The position numbers were made by a program, and so were the translations under genes. The notes under the pieces are model-generated. The model was not told the origin of the DNA and made no database searches. It saw only the letters and a program-made list of their open reading frames with translations. This document shows positions 27,967 through 34,774 of a DNA stretch of 64,000 bases, one piece after another; position 1 is the first letter of the stretch; every line of letters begins with the position of its first letter. This DNA is from Mesorhizobium kowhaii. GTDB taxonomy: Bacteria > Pseudomonadota > Alphaproteobacteria > Rhizobiales > Rhizobiaceae. The stretch lies in NCBI RefSeq assembly GCF_003253745.1, contig NZ_MZXV01000013.1:868001-932000 (forward strand), written 5' to 3'.

Positions 27967-28713
27967 CTATTGCTTGTCCCTGAACGCCGCTTCGCCGGCA
28001 GCCGACACCTCGGCCCATTTCTGGTCGGGCGCGGCGTCGTAATTATCGTGCCAGTTCCACCAGCTGTAGAGCGGGGTCTGCGGATAGCCTTCGGGCGAGT
28101 CTTCCCAGATCTCCTGGCGGCCGAGCGGCGTTGCGTCGAGGTAGCTCCAGACGGTGCCCATCGCCTCGTCGCCGCGGCTGTTGATGAAATAGGTGCGGAA
28201 CACCCGGTCGCCGTCATGGATGAAGACGTTGTGGCCGTGCCATTCGTCGACGCCAAAATCTTTGTCGAAACTGTCGGTGATGGTGTACCAGGGCATCTCC
28301 CACCCCATCCGCTTCTTCAGCCGCGCAATGTCGGCCTGCGGTGCGCGCGAGGCGTAGGCAAGCGTGGTGTTGCGGGCGTTGAGGTGGGCGAGGTGGCCGA
28401 CCTGGTCGGCGCCGAGCGAACAGCCGCGGCAGGCGTGATCGGGCCAGCCATGGACTCCCGGTTCGAAGAAGGCGCGGTAGACGATCAGCTGGCGTCGGCC
28501 TTCGAACAGATCGAGCAGGCTCGCCTTGCCATTCGGCCCTTCGAACACATAGGCCTTGTCCACTTCCATCCACGGCATGCGCCGGCGCTCGGCGGCCAGA
28601 GCGTCCTTGGCGCGCAGCGTCGCCTTCTCCTTCACCAGCAGCTCTTCGCGCGCGGCATCCCACGCCTGCTGCGAAACGATTGGTGGGGTCTTCATTGCGG
28701 TGTGCTTGGTCAT
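27967..28713 (-). CDS. DUF899-family thioredoxin-like protein
   Basis: A 248-residue protein with an AAGGAG ribosome site. The sequence follows the DUF899 pattern: N-terminal helix (SQQAWDAAREELLVKEKATL), a thioredoxin-like core (GRRQLIVYRAFFEPGVHGWP), the conserved Cys pair in DHACRGCSLGADQVGHLAHL, and the C-terminal aromatic region (TPLYSWWNWHDNYD). These are predicted dithiol-disulfide isomerases. It lies between a dehydrogenase operon and the duplicated 5' ends described at 28804-29173. Confidence 0.92.
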   Translation of the reverse strand: MTKHTAMKTPPIVSQQAWDAAREELLVKEKATLRAKDALAAERRRMPWMEVDKAYVFEGPNGKASLLDLFEGRRQLIVYRAFFEPGVHGWPDHACRGCSLGADQVGHLAHLNARNTTLAYASRAPQADIARLKKRMGWEMPWYTITDSFDKDFGVDEWHGHNVFIHDGDRVFRTYFINSRGDEAMGTVWSYLDATPLGRQEIWEDSPEGYPQTPLYSWWNWHDNYDAAPDQKWAEVSAAGEAAFRDKQ

Positions 28714-28803
28714 TGCTCGTCTCCTTTGTCAGTCTGTCGTCGCGCTGTGGCGGCGTGTTGTTGCTTGCGGATCGTGCGGTAGGGTAGGGCGATGAAGTGC
28801 TGC

Positions 28804-28839
28804 GGTGGGAGTTACAAGGGTGACGGGATTTGAATGGAC
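28804..28839 (+). repeat. Direct repeat, copy 1 (leader and start of the TPR/winged-helix gene)
   Basis: A 36-bp sequence ending in ATGGAC matches 29138-29173 with a single mismatch (AAGGGTG versus AAGTGTG). Copy 2 is the ribosome-site region and start codon of the regulator at 29168; copy 1 is followed only by a degraded stretch with the same GCGCTCGACCGTGTCG-like segment. It is a relic duplicate of that gene's 5' end. Confidence 0.85.
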
Positions 28840-28842
28840 AGG

Positions 28843-28976
28843 CCCACCGCAGCAGGGGTGGCGCCCGGCGCGCTCGACCGTGTCGTTCGTCGCGTGGAGA
28901 GGCAGATCGTCGGAGTCAGGCATTGTCAGTTATCCCTTATGAGATTCTTAATATCGATACCTGAGATGCTCAGGCT
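28843..28976 (-). pseudogene. 5' fragment and upstream region of a cupin paralogue
   Basis: The reverse strand starts with ATG at 28923 and encodes MPDSDDLPLHATNDTVERAG, which aligns with the start of the intact cupin at 32576 (PLYAVVNDIVNAAG). The similarity continues upstream of the start: CATTGTCAGTTATCCCTTAT and CTGAGATGCTCA are matched by 32574-32625. The coding similarity ends after about 25 codons, where it runs into the direct repeat at 28804-28839. It is a truncated gene start. The rest of the gap from 28977 to 29137 shows nothing recognisable. Confidence 0.65.
28960..28974. promoter_or_regulatory. Dyad shared with the cupin/gntR intergenic region
   Basis: CCTGAG-ATG-CTCAGG, a perfect 6-bp dyad with a 3-bp centre. 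The same site (CCTGAGATGCTCA) occurs at 32613-32625, between the cupin and GntR genes. Conservation in both copies suggests a regulator site. Confidence 0.5.
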
Positions 28977-29137
28977 AGCGAATGCGGGAATTGGCGTTAA
29001 CGGCGGCTACGGCGCTTTCAGCCAGTCCTGATGGCTAGGTCATCATCCCAGTCATTGTCGTGTCCTAGTGTGCCGCCTGTTGCCGATACGGCTTGCTGGT
29101 TGGCGGTCATGACTTAAGTTAGGGCGAGCAGCGCAGG

Positions 29138-29173
29138 GGTGGGAGTTACAAGTGTGACGGGATTTGAATGGAC
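29138..29173 (+). repeat. Direct repeat, copy 2 (leader of the TPR/winged-helix gene)
   Basis: Same 36-bp sequence as 28804-28839 with one mismatch; it contains the start codon ATG at 29168. See copy 1. Confidence 0.85.
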
Positions 29174-30388
29174 TCGCTGATCACGGCAGCGGCACTGGCG
29201 CTGGCCGGGGGCGATCCGCTCGGCGCGCTGGACCGCGTCGCCTTGCGCGAGGACGCGCCGGCGCTGGCGTTGCGCGGCATCGCGATGGCGCAGCTCGGCG
29301 ACCTCGACCGCGCCAAGGCGCTGCTGCGGCGGGCCGCGCGCGCCTTTGGGCCGAAAGAGGCGGTGGCGCGCGCCAGATGCGTCGTCGCCGAGGCGGAGAT
29401 CGCGCTGGTCTCGCGTGACCTCGGCTGGCCGGCCAAGGCGCTGGATGCAGCGCGAGCGACGCTGGAAAAGCATGGCGACCGGCTGAACGCCGCGCATGCC
29501 GGCCACCTCAAGGTGCGGCGACTGCTGCTGATTGGTCGCCTCGACGAGGCAGAAGACGTGCTTGCCGGGCTCGACCCGGCGCCGCTTCCACCGGCCTCCA
29601 GGGCGGCGCACGAACTGGCCGTCGCCGGCATCGCGATGCGGCGCCTCAAGACGAGGGCTGCGCGTACGGCGTTGGAGTGGGCGCGCCACGCCGCCCGCCG
29701 GGCCGGCATCCCGGGGCTGATGGCCGAGGTCGACAGCGCATTCCTGGCGCTGGACGCGCCGGCGGCGCGGCTGATCGCGCGTGGCCAGCAGCGCCCGTTG
29801 CGGCTCGAGGAGGTCGAGGCGCTGCAGGCGTCGCCGGCGTTGGTCGTCGATGCCTTGCGCTATCTCGTGCGCCAACAGCAAACCATGGTCTCGCTGGCAA
29901 CGCGCCCGGTGCTGTTTGCACTGGCGCGTACACTCGCCGAAGCATGGCCGGCGGATGTGTCGCGAATGACGCTTATCGCGCAGGCTTTTGGCGGCAGGCA
30001 CGCCGATGAATCACATCGCGCGCGATTGCGGGTCGAGATCGGCCGGCTGCGCGCCGAACTGCGCACGCTTGCCGACATCAGTGCCACGAGCCAAGGCTTC
30101 GCGCTGGCGCCGCGCCAGGCGCGCGAGGTGGTGGTGCTGGCGCGGCCGATCGAGGAGCGGCACGCGGCGGTGCTGGCCTTGCTTGCCGATGGTGAATCCT
30201 GGGCGAGCTCGGCGCTGGCGCTGGCGCTTGGCACCGGCCAGCGCAGCGTGCAGCGGGCGCTGGAGCAGCTCGGCGAGGCCGGCAAGGTGCAGTCGTTCGG
30301 GCACGGCCGGGCGCGCCGCTGGATGACACCGCCGGTGGCCGGATTCACGACGACCTTGTTACTCCCGGCACCGCTGCCGAACGGTTAG
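29168..30388 (+). CDS. TPR-like and winged-helix regulatory protein
   Basis: A 406-residue cytoplasmic protein. Residues 1-200 are Ala/Leu-rich helical repeats resembling tetratricopeptide units (PALALRGIAMAQLGDLDRAK; HLKVRRLLLIGRLDEAEDVL). Residues about 240-315 resemble an OmpR-type winged helix (RMTLIAQAFGGRHADESHRA, RLRVEIGRLRAELRTLADIS). Residues about 330-390 form a second winged helix (ERHAAVLALLADGESWASSA, GQRSVQRALEQLGEAGKVQS). No receiver domain is present. It is followed by a beta-propeller gene in the same direction, which it may control. Its leader is duplicated upstream. Confidence 0.75.
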   Translation: MDSLITAAALALAGGDPLGALDRVALREDAPALALRGIAMAQLGDLDRAKALLRRAARAFGPKEAVARARCVVAEAEIALVSRDLGWPAKALDAARATLEKHGDRLNAAHAGHLKVRRLLLIGRLDEAEDVLAGLDPAPLPPASRAAHELAVAGIAMRRLKTRAARTALEWARHAARRAGIPGLMAEVDSAFLALDAPAARLIARGQQRPLRLEEVEALQASPALVVDALRYLVRQQQTMVSLATRPVLFALARTLAEAWPADVSRMTLIAQAFGGRHADESHRARLRVEIGRLRAELRTLADISATSQGFALAPRQAREVVVLARPIEERHAAVLALLADGESWASSALALALGTGQRSVQRALEQLGEAGKVQSFGHGRARRWMTPPVAGFTTTLLLPAPLPNG

Positions 30389-30389
30389 A

Positions 30390-30418
30390 GCATGATCCCC
30401 GAAAAGTGCCGATCATCT
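30390..30418. repeat. Partial copy of rhizobial palindrome (family C)
   Basis: GCATGATCCCCGAAAAGTGC followed by CGATCATC is a shortened form of the element at 59021-59069. It lies between the winged-helix gene and the beta-propeller gene. Confidence 0.55.
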
Positions 30419-30434
30419 CAGTGAGGATAAAGAC

Positions 30435-31067
30435 ATGAAACATTCAGCGGCCGAAATCCTGCGCGAATACGGACCCTTTCCGGGCGTCGACACCGTGCAC
30501 GGGGTGAGCTTTGACGGACAGAATGTCTGGTTTGCCTCCGGTGAGAAACTGAACGCCTTCGATCCGGAAAGCGGGCAGGCGCTGCGCTCGATCGATGTCG
30601 CTGCGCACGCCGGCACCGCCTATGACGGCCGGCATTTCTTCCAGCTCGCCAATGACCGTATCCAGAAGATCGACCCCGACACCGGCAAGGTGCTGGCCAC
30701 CATTCCGGCGCCCGGCGGCGGGCGCGACTCCGGGCTCACCTGGGCCGAAGGGACGCTCTGGGTGGGCCAGTACCGGGAGCGCAGGATTCACCAGATCGAC
30801 CCCGAGACCGGGACGATCCTGCGCACCATCGAATCCAACCGCTTTGTCACCGGGGTGACCTGGGTTGACGGCGAACTGTGGCACGCCACCTGGGAGGGCG
30901 AGCAGAGCGACCTGCGCCGCGTCGACCCGCAAACCGGCAAGGTTCTGGAGAAGCTCGACATGCCGGCCGGCATGGGCGTCTCGGGGCTGGAATCCGATGG
31001 CGGCGACCGCCTCTTCTGCGGCAGCGTGTCCGCCGGGGTGGTGCGGGCGGTGCGCCGGCCGAGGTGA
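30435..31067 (+). CDS. Vgb/YncE-like beta-propeller protein
   Basis: A 210-residue protein with repeated blade motifs of about 40 residues (FDGQNVWFASGEKLNAFDPE; DGRHFFQLANDRIQKIDPDT; AEGTLWVGQYRERRIHQIDP; DGELWHATWEGEQSDLRRVD). Each carries the IDP(D/E)TGK turn typical of streptogramin-lyase-like or glutamine-cyclotransferase-like propellers. No signal peptide, so probably cytoplasmic. It starts at an ATG with GAGGAT upstream and appears to be in one transcription unit with the winged-helix gene. Its ligand is unknown. Confidence 0.75.
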   Translation: MKHSAAEILREYGPFPGVDTVHGVSFDGQNVWFASGEKLNAFDPESGQALRSIDVAAHAGTAYDGRHFFQLANDRIQKIDPDTGKVLATIPAPGGGRDSGLTWAEGTLWVGQYRERRIHQIDPETGTILRTIESNRFVTGVTWVDGELWHATWEGEQSDLRRVDPQTGKVLEKLDMPAGMGVSGLESDGGDRLFCGSVSAGVVRAVRRPR

Positions 31068-31177
31068 GCTCGCACCCGCAAATTTGACCGCTGACGACTG
31101 GCCGTTGCTCCCTGTCGAACCTAGATAGGGCATGCGCCGGGCGGACCGCCCGGATCATCTTTTGCAAAGGACCTGCC

Positions 31178-32008
31178 ATGCCTGAACAGATTGCGTTGAA
31201 CGACGGCTCCGCCATTCCCCAACTCGGCCTTGGCGTGTGGCAAGTCGACCAGGATATCACCGCCCAGGTGGTGGGTTGGGGGATCGAGGCCGGCTATCGT
31301 CTGATCGACACCGCTGAAGGCTACCAGAACGAGGAAGGGGTCGGAGAGGCGATCCGCAGCGCTGGCGTGCCGAGAGGCGAGCTGTTCATCACCTCCAAGC
31401 TGCGCAACGGCGCGCACCAGCGCGATGCGGCGCTGCGCGCCTTCGACGAGACGATGGAGAAGCTCGGCATCGATCAGCTCGACCTGTTCCTGATCCACTG
31501 GCCGGTGCCCGGCCGGGATAAATATGTCGAGGCGTGGAAGACGCTGGTCGAGCTCAGGCAGGCCGGCCGCATCAAGTCAATCGGCGTTTCGAATTTCAAC
31601 CAGGACCATCTGGAGCGGATCATCGCAGAGACCGGCGTGACGCCCGTCGTCAACCAGATCGAGCTGCATCCCCAGCTCCAGCAGCGCGGCATCAGGGACT
31701 TTCATGCCAGCCACGACATCCGCATCGAAAGCTGGAGCCCGCTGGGCAGCGGCCGGCTGCTGGGCGACCCGACCATCGCGGGCATCGCCAGGAAGTATGA
31801 CAAGTCCGCGGCGCAGACGATCATCCGCTGGCACCTTCAGGAAGGGCTGATCGTTATTCCAAAGTCGATCCGCCAGGATCGCATCGCCGCCAATTTCGAT
31901 GTCTTCGATTTCGAGCTGGATGCGCAGGACCTGCAGACGATCCGGGGCATGGATTCGCCCGACGGCCGCACCGGCCCAAACCCCGCCACGGCGTCGTTCC
32001 TGTTCTGA
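31178..32008 (+). CDS. Aldo/keto reductase (2,5-diketogluconate reductase type)
   Basis: A 276-residue TIM-barrel NADPH reductase. The catalytic tetrad is visible: Asp and Tyr in GYRLIDTAEGYQNEEGVGEA, Lys in ELFITSKLRNG and His in DLFLIHWPVPG. The nucleotide-binding end has VIPKSIRQDRIAANFDVFDF, giving the KSxxxxRxxxN pattern. Typical length. The gene is single, convergent with the cupin gene, and a small hairpin lies between their stops. Confidence 0.94.
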   Translation: MPEQIALNDGSAIPQLGLGVWQVDQDITAQVVGWGIEAGYRLIDTAEGYQNEEGVGEAIRSAGVPRGELFITSKLRNGAHQRDAALRAFDETMEKLGIDQLDLFLIHWPVPGRDKYVEAWKTLVELRQAGRIKSIGVSNFNQDHLERIIAETGVTPVVNQIELHPQLQQRGIRDFHASHDIRIESWSPLGSGRLLGDPTIAGIARKYDKSAAQTIIRWHLQEGLIVIPKSIRQDRIAANFDVFDFELDAQDLQTIRGMDSPDGRTGPNPATASFLF

Positions 32009-32015
32009 AGGGAGA

Positions 32016-32031
32016 AGGGGCGCTCGCCCCT
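32016..32031. terminator. Possible bidirectional hairpin between convergent genes
   Basis: AGGGGC-GCTC-GCCCCT, a 6-bp stem with a 4-nt loop, sits between the aldo/keto reductase stop and the cupin stop. No long T-tract follows in either direction, so it is a weak candidate. Confidence 0.4.
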
Positions 32032-32576
32032 CAAGACTGCTCGATGGGCTGGGCGCCGGCCAGATAGCGATCGTTGTCAAAAGGCTCGGCTTGATTGCTT
32101 TGCAGATCCCAGAGTTGTCGATGGGTCGCCGGCAGATCGCCCAGATAGACATGCAGCGCGCCCGACCGTGCGCTGCCGGTGTTGGCTACCGAATGCACGG
32201 TATGCGGGGGCAGGTGCAGCACGGTAGGCGCGGTGGCGTCCTGCCGTTGCGGGGCATCGAGCTTGCTGGCGGCATCGGGGTAGATGAAGTTTGTCTCGCC
32301 ACCTTTGTAGATGCCGATCAACGCGTCCATCAGGTGGTTGTGGGCTGGGTACTGCAGGCCGGGCGACAGCGTGATGTGATAGATCGTCAAATTCCGGCTT
32401 GCATGGAGAAGCACCTCGTCGTCTTCTTCTTCATGCACGAGCACCCCCAATGCGTGAAGACGGCTCGTATGGTCGCCCAAAACCGCCCTTATTCGTGCGA
32501 GGGGATCGGGACTTCCTGCGGCGTTGACGATATCATTGACAACCGCGTAGAGAGGCGAGCCAACGGGAATAGCCAT
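32031..32576 (-). CDS. Cupin-fold metal-dependent enzyme (cysteine-dioxygenase-like)
   Basis: A 181-residue double-stranded beta-helix protein. Metal-ligand candidates are in the first cupin motif (GLQYPAHNHLMDALIGIYKG; two His then a later Glu in GGETNF) and the second motif (LPPHTVHSVANTG). It resembles predicted cysteine-dioxygenase-like enzymes. It is divergent from a GntR/FCD regulator 102 bp away, which probably controls it through the dyad at 32613. A truncated copy of its 5' end lies at 28843-28976. Confidence 0.82.
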   Translation of the reverse strand: MAIPVGSPLYAVVNDIVNAAGSPDPLARIRAVLGDHTSRLHALGVLVHEEEDDEVLLHASRNLTIYHITLSPGLQYPAHNHLMDALIGIYKGGETNFIYPDAASKLDAPQRQDATAPTVLHLPPHTVHSVANTGSARSGALHVYLGDLPATHRQLWDLQSNQAEPFDNDRYLAGAQPIEQS

Positions 32577-32612
32577 TGCCAGTTATCCCTTTTGAGATGA
32601 CCAGATGATCGA

Positions 32613-32625
32613 CCTGAGATGCTCA
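32613..32625. promoter_or_regulatory. Candidate GntR/FCD operator
   Basis: CCTGAG-ATG-CTCA dyad in the divergent region between the cupin and gntR-type genes, conserved at 28960-28974 in the duplicated copy of this region. Confidence 0.5.
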
Positions 32626-32678
32626 ATGCTACTCAAAGTCGATGGCGGCGTCAACCGGATCGCCAGAATGGAACAAGC

Positions 32679-33431
32679 ATGACTCCTCGTGATTTCACAG
32701 CCGCATCGCCGAAACCGGCGCTGTCCACCGGCACGGCCGCGGCGCCGTCGACCGCCGACCTGCTGCGCAGCGAGCAGGCGTACGAGCAGGTGAAGAGCGA
32801 CATCGTCGCCTGCGTGCTGCGCCCCGGTGAAACGCTGACGGAAAAGCAGATAGGCGATCGATACCTGATCAGAAAGGCGACGATCCGCGCGGCGCTGACC
32901 CGGCTGATGCAGGAAGGGCTGGTCAGGAGCGAGCCGCGCCGCGGCTATGTCATCACGCCACTGACGTTGCGCGATGTCACCGAGATCTTCGATGTCCGCA
33001 GTCTGATCGAGCCGGAAGTGTTCAGGGTGGCCGCGTCGGGTCTTACCGAGCGGGGGCTCGAAGAGGTCAGGCAGGCGGCCAGGAAGGTGCTGAAGCCGGA
33101 GACATTGCGCAGCCATGTTGCATTCCTGGCGGCGGATCGCGCCTTTCGTCTTGCCTTGGCGGAACTGTCCGGAAATTCACGCCTGGCGCAGCTGCTGGGC
33201 CAGATACTCGACCAGTCGGAGAGGGTCCTCCACCTCGGATTCAGATCGCGCGACTTCACACAGCTGATCATCGGTCAGCAGAAGGACCTGGTTCATGCCT
33301 GCGAGGTGAGCGAAGTTTCCGGCATCGTCAAACTTGCCCGCTCGCAGTGCCTCAATCTCAAGAAGCAGGTGCTCGAAGCCCTGCTGGCAGGCGCCAAGCT
33401 CAGGGAAGCCAACCTGCAAGACTTCGCTTGA
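32679..33431 (+). CDS. GntR-family regulator, FCD subfamily
   Basis: A 250-residue regulator. N-terminal winged helix (AYEQVKSDIVACVLRPGETL; IRKATIRAALTRLMQEGLVR; EPRRGYVITPLTL) and a helical FCD effector domain (DVRSLIEPEVFRVAASGLTE; VAFLAADRAFRLALAELSGN). The start at 32679 is preferred over an ATG 60 bp upstream, which would run into the shared intergenic region. It is divergent from the cupin gene, its probable target. Confidence 0.92.
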   Translation: MTPRDFTAASPKPALSTGTAAAPSTADLLRSEQAYEQVKSDIVACVLRPGETLTEKQIGDRYLIRKATIRAALTRLMQEGLVRSEPRRGYVITPLTLRDVTEIFDVRSLIEPEVFRVAASGLTERGLEEVRQAARKVLKPETLRSHVAFLAADRAFRLALAELSGNSRLAQLLGQILDQSERVLHLGFRSRDFTQLIIGQQKDLVHACEVSEVSGIVKLARSQCLNLKKQVLEALLAGAKLREANLQDFA

Positions 33432-33500
33432 TGGCCGCAGGCCGATCGCGCAGGCGCCAGCAGCACGGGGATTGACAGGGGGCCGACCGGCGAAGCTGTC

Positions 33501-33547
33501 GATCTCCCCCCAAGTGGGGGAGATGTCCGGCAGGACAGAGGGGGGCG
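33501..33547 (-). repeat. Extragenic palindrome family A, copy
   Basis: GATCTCCCCCCAAGTGGGGG followed by AGATGTCCGGCAGGACAGAG and GGGGGCG. It is in opposite orientation to the copy at 33965-34015; the two flank a broken DUF559 gene. Confidence 0.9.
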
Positions 33548-33563
33548 CTGTCCCGCCGGCATA

Positions 33564-33933
33564 TCAGGGCGTGCCGGCCAAACCTGCCGCGATCACAATA
33601 TGTTGGCAGACATTGTCGATGTCGCGGATGACATCATCATTCCAGAACCGCAGCACGGCCCAACCATCCTGTTCCAGACGCTTCGTCCTGACTGTGTCGG
33701 CCACTGCGGAATCTGCTTGGCCGTGTTGCGACCCGTCGACTTCCACGACGAGCTTCTTTTCCGGGCACGCAAAATCGATAATGTAGCCAGCGATCGGAAA
33801 TTGCCTGCGAAAGCCTAGGCCCATCAGCCTATGCGCGCGAAGCTCGTTCCAGAGCTGCGTCGGTCATGACCTTGCGCATTGATCGAGCGTTTGCGCGGTT
33901 TTGCGGAGGCAACGGTGTGTGTGGCATGGCCAT
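33564..33933 (-). pseudogene. DUF559 (Vsr-like endonuclease-fold) gene broken by frameshift
   Basis: The 3' part encodes LWNELRAHRLMGLGFRRQFP followed by IAGYIIDFACPEKKLVVEVD and RVLRFWNDDVI-like text, the normal DUF559 core. The expected N-terminus, MPHTPLPPQNRANARSMRKV then MTDA, is present upstream (ATG at 33933 or 33927) but in another frame. The break lies at about 33856, between MTDA and LWNEL, and fits loss of about 8 bp relative to the usual MTDAxxxLWNELR spacing. The shorter in-frame ORF from 33824 lacks the first helices. DUF559 proteins are predicted nucleases. Confidence 0.75.
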
Positions 33934-33964
33934 TTTCGATTGTGATTGAGGCTGGCGTTCTACG

Positions 33965-34015
33965 GCGCCCCCCTCTGTCCTGCCGGACATCTCCCCCACG
34001 TGGGGGGAGATTGGC
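33965..34015 (+). repeat. Extragenic palindrome family A, copy
   Basis: GGCGCCCCCCTCTGTCCTGC followed by CGGACATCTCCCCCACGTGG and GGGGAGATTGG. Near-identical to the 42085 copy and inverted relative to 33501-33547. Confidence 0.9.
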
Positions 34016-34050
34016 AGCTTCAACGCTTTCGCCAACCTTCGGCAGCGCCC

Positions 34051-34356
34051 TTAAATCCCCGAGCCGTCGAGCTGCTGGGCGTCGTCGCCTTCCCAGGGTG
34101 CCGGCATGGAGGCGCGGCTGAGATTGGCTGTGGGCAGCGGCATCCAGCATTTCAGTTCCGGCTCGGCATATTCGACGACGCGCCCTGGCGAGGAATCCGA
34201 TGCGCGCCAGCCTTCGCTGGCGAACTGGTCGGCGCGCGACCAATAGGCGAGGTCGACTTCCGCCGGCCCCTGTTCGGACGGGCGAACCGTGACCAGGATG
34301 CGGCTGCCATCCCTCGGCGCCGTCGACATGTGGCGCCACCTTTCGGGCTCGTCCAT
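34051..34356 (-). CDS. Small DUF551-like protein
   Basis: A 101-residue protein with an ideal GGAGGAAAAGCA upstream of its ATG. The region MSTAPRDGSRILVTVRPSEQ followed by a Trp/Tyr-rich stretch and ending in LKCWMPLPTANL resembles the WxPLP pattern of small DUF551-type proteins found in rhizobial genomes and phages. Function unknown. It stands alone on the minus strand. Confidence 0.7.
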   Translation of the reverse strand: MDEPERWRHMSTAPRDGSRILVTVRPSEQGPAEVDLAYWSRADQFASEGWRASDSSPGRVVEYAEPELKCWMPLPTANLSRASMPAPWEGDDAQQLDGSGI

Positions 34357-34479
34357 TGCTTTTCCTCCTCGCACCTGCGTCGGGGGAAGTGTCGCCTCGC
34401 GCTCCGGGGCGGTCAACCCAAAGTTTGCGCCAGTGAGCGAGTCCTGACGATGTCAGAGCTTGGCGGGGTGAGCCGAAGT

Positions 34480-34528
34480 TGGCGACCGACATATACTGCG
34501 AGAGGGAACTTGAAAACGTCGGTCGCCA
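34480..34528. repeat. Perfect 11-bp inverted repeat upstream of the HerA-like gene
   Basis: TGGCGACCGAC (34480-34490) and GTCGGTCGCCA (34518-34528) with a 27-bp loop, in the 418-bp gap before the HerA-like gene. Nothing else is recognisable in that gap. It could be a regulator site or an RNA hairpin. Confidence 0.5.
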
Positions 34529-34774
34529 GGGGGCGGTTGGGACGCACCACGTTGTGGACGCGATGCAAGGTCAGGCTACGCGCATGTAGGACGTCTTCAA
34601 TCGGAACGCCGACCCATGGTGAACAGCTGGTTACTATCCACAGGGTTCCCCTGTCCTCGATGATCCGGAGACGTTCAGACAGCCTGTGCGCAACACCGAG
34701 CCGCCGGCCATGCGCGCTCGACGGGCTGTGATCCGGTTGATAAGCCCGTCTGCGAAAGGAGCGCCTGAGTCGAG

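Noticed and set aside
28804..28839. tRNA 3'-end fragment used as an attachment site
   Set aside because: The reverse strand (TTCAAATCCCGTCACCC) recalls a T-arm, but no paired arm, acceptor stem or CCA end fits, and the repeat is better explained as a duplicated gene leader.
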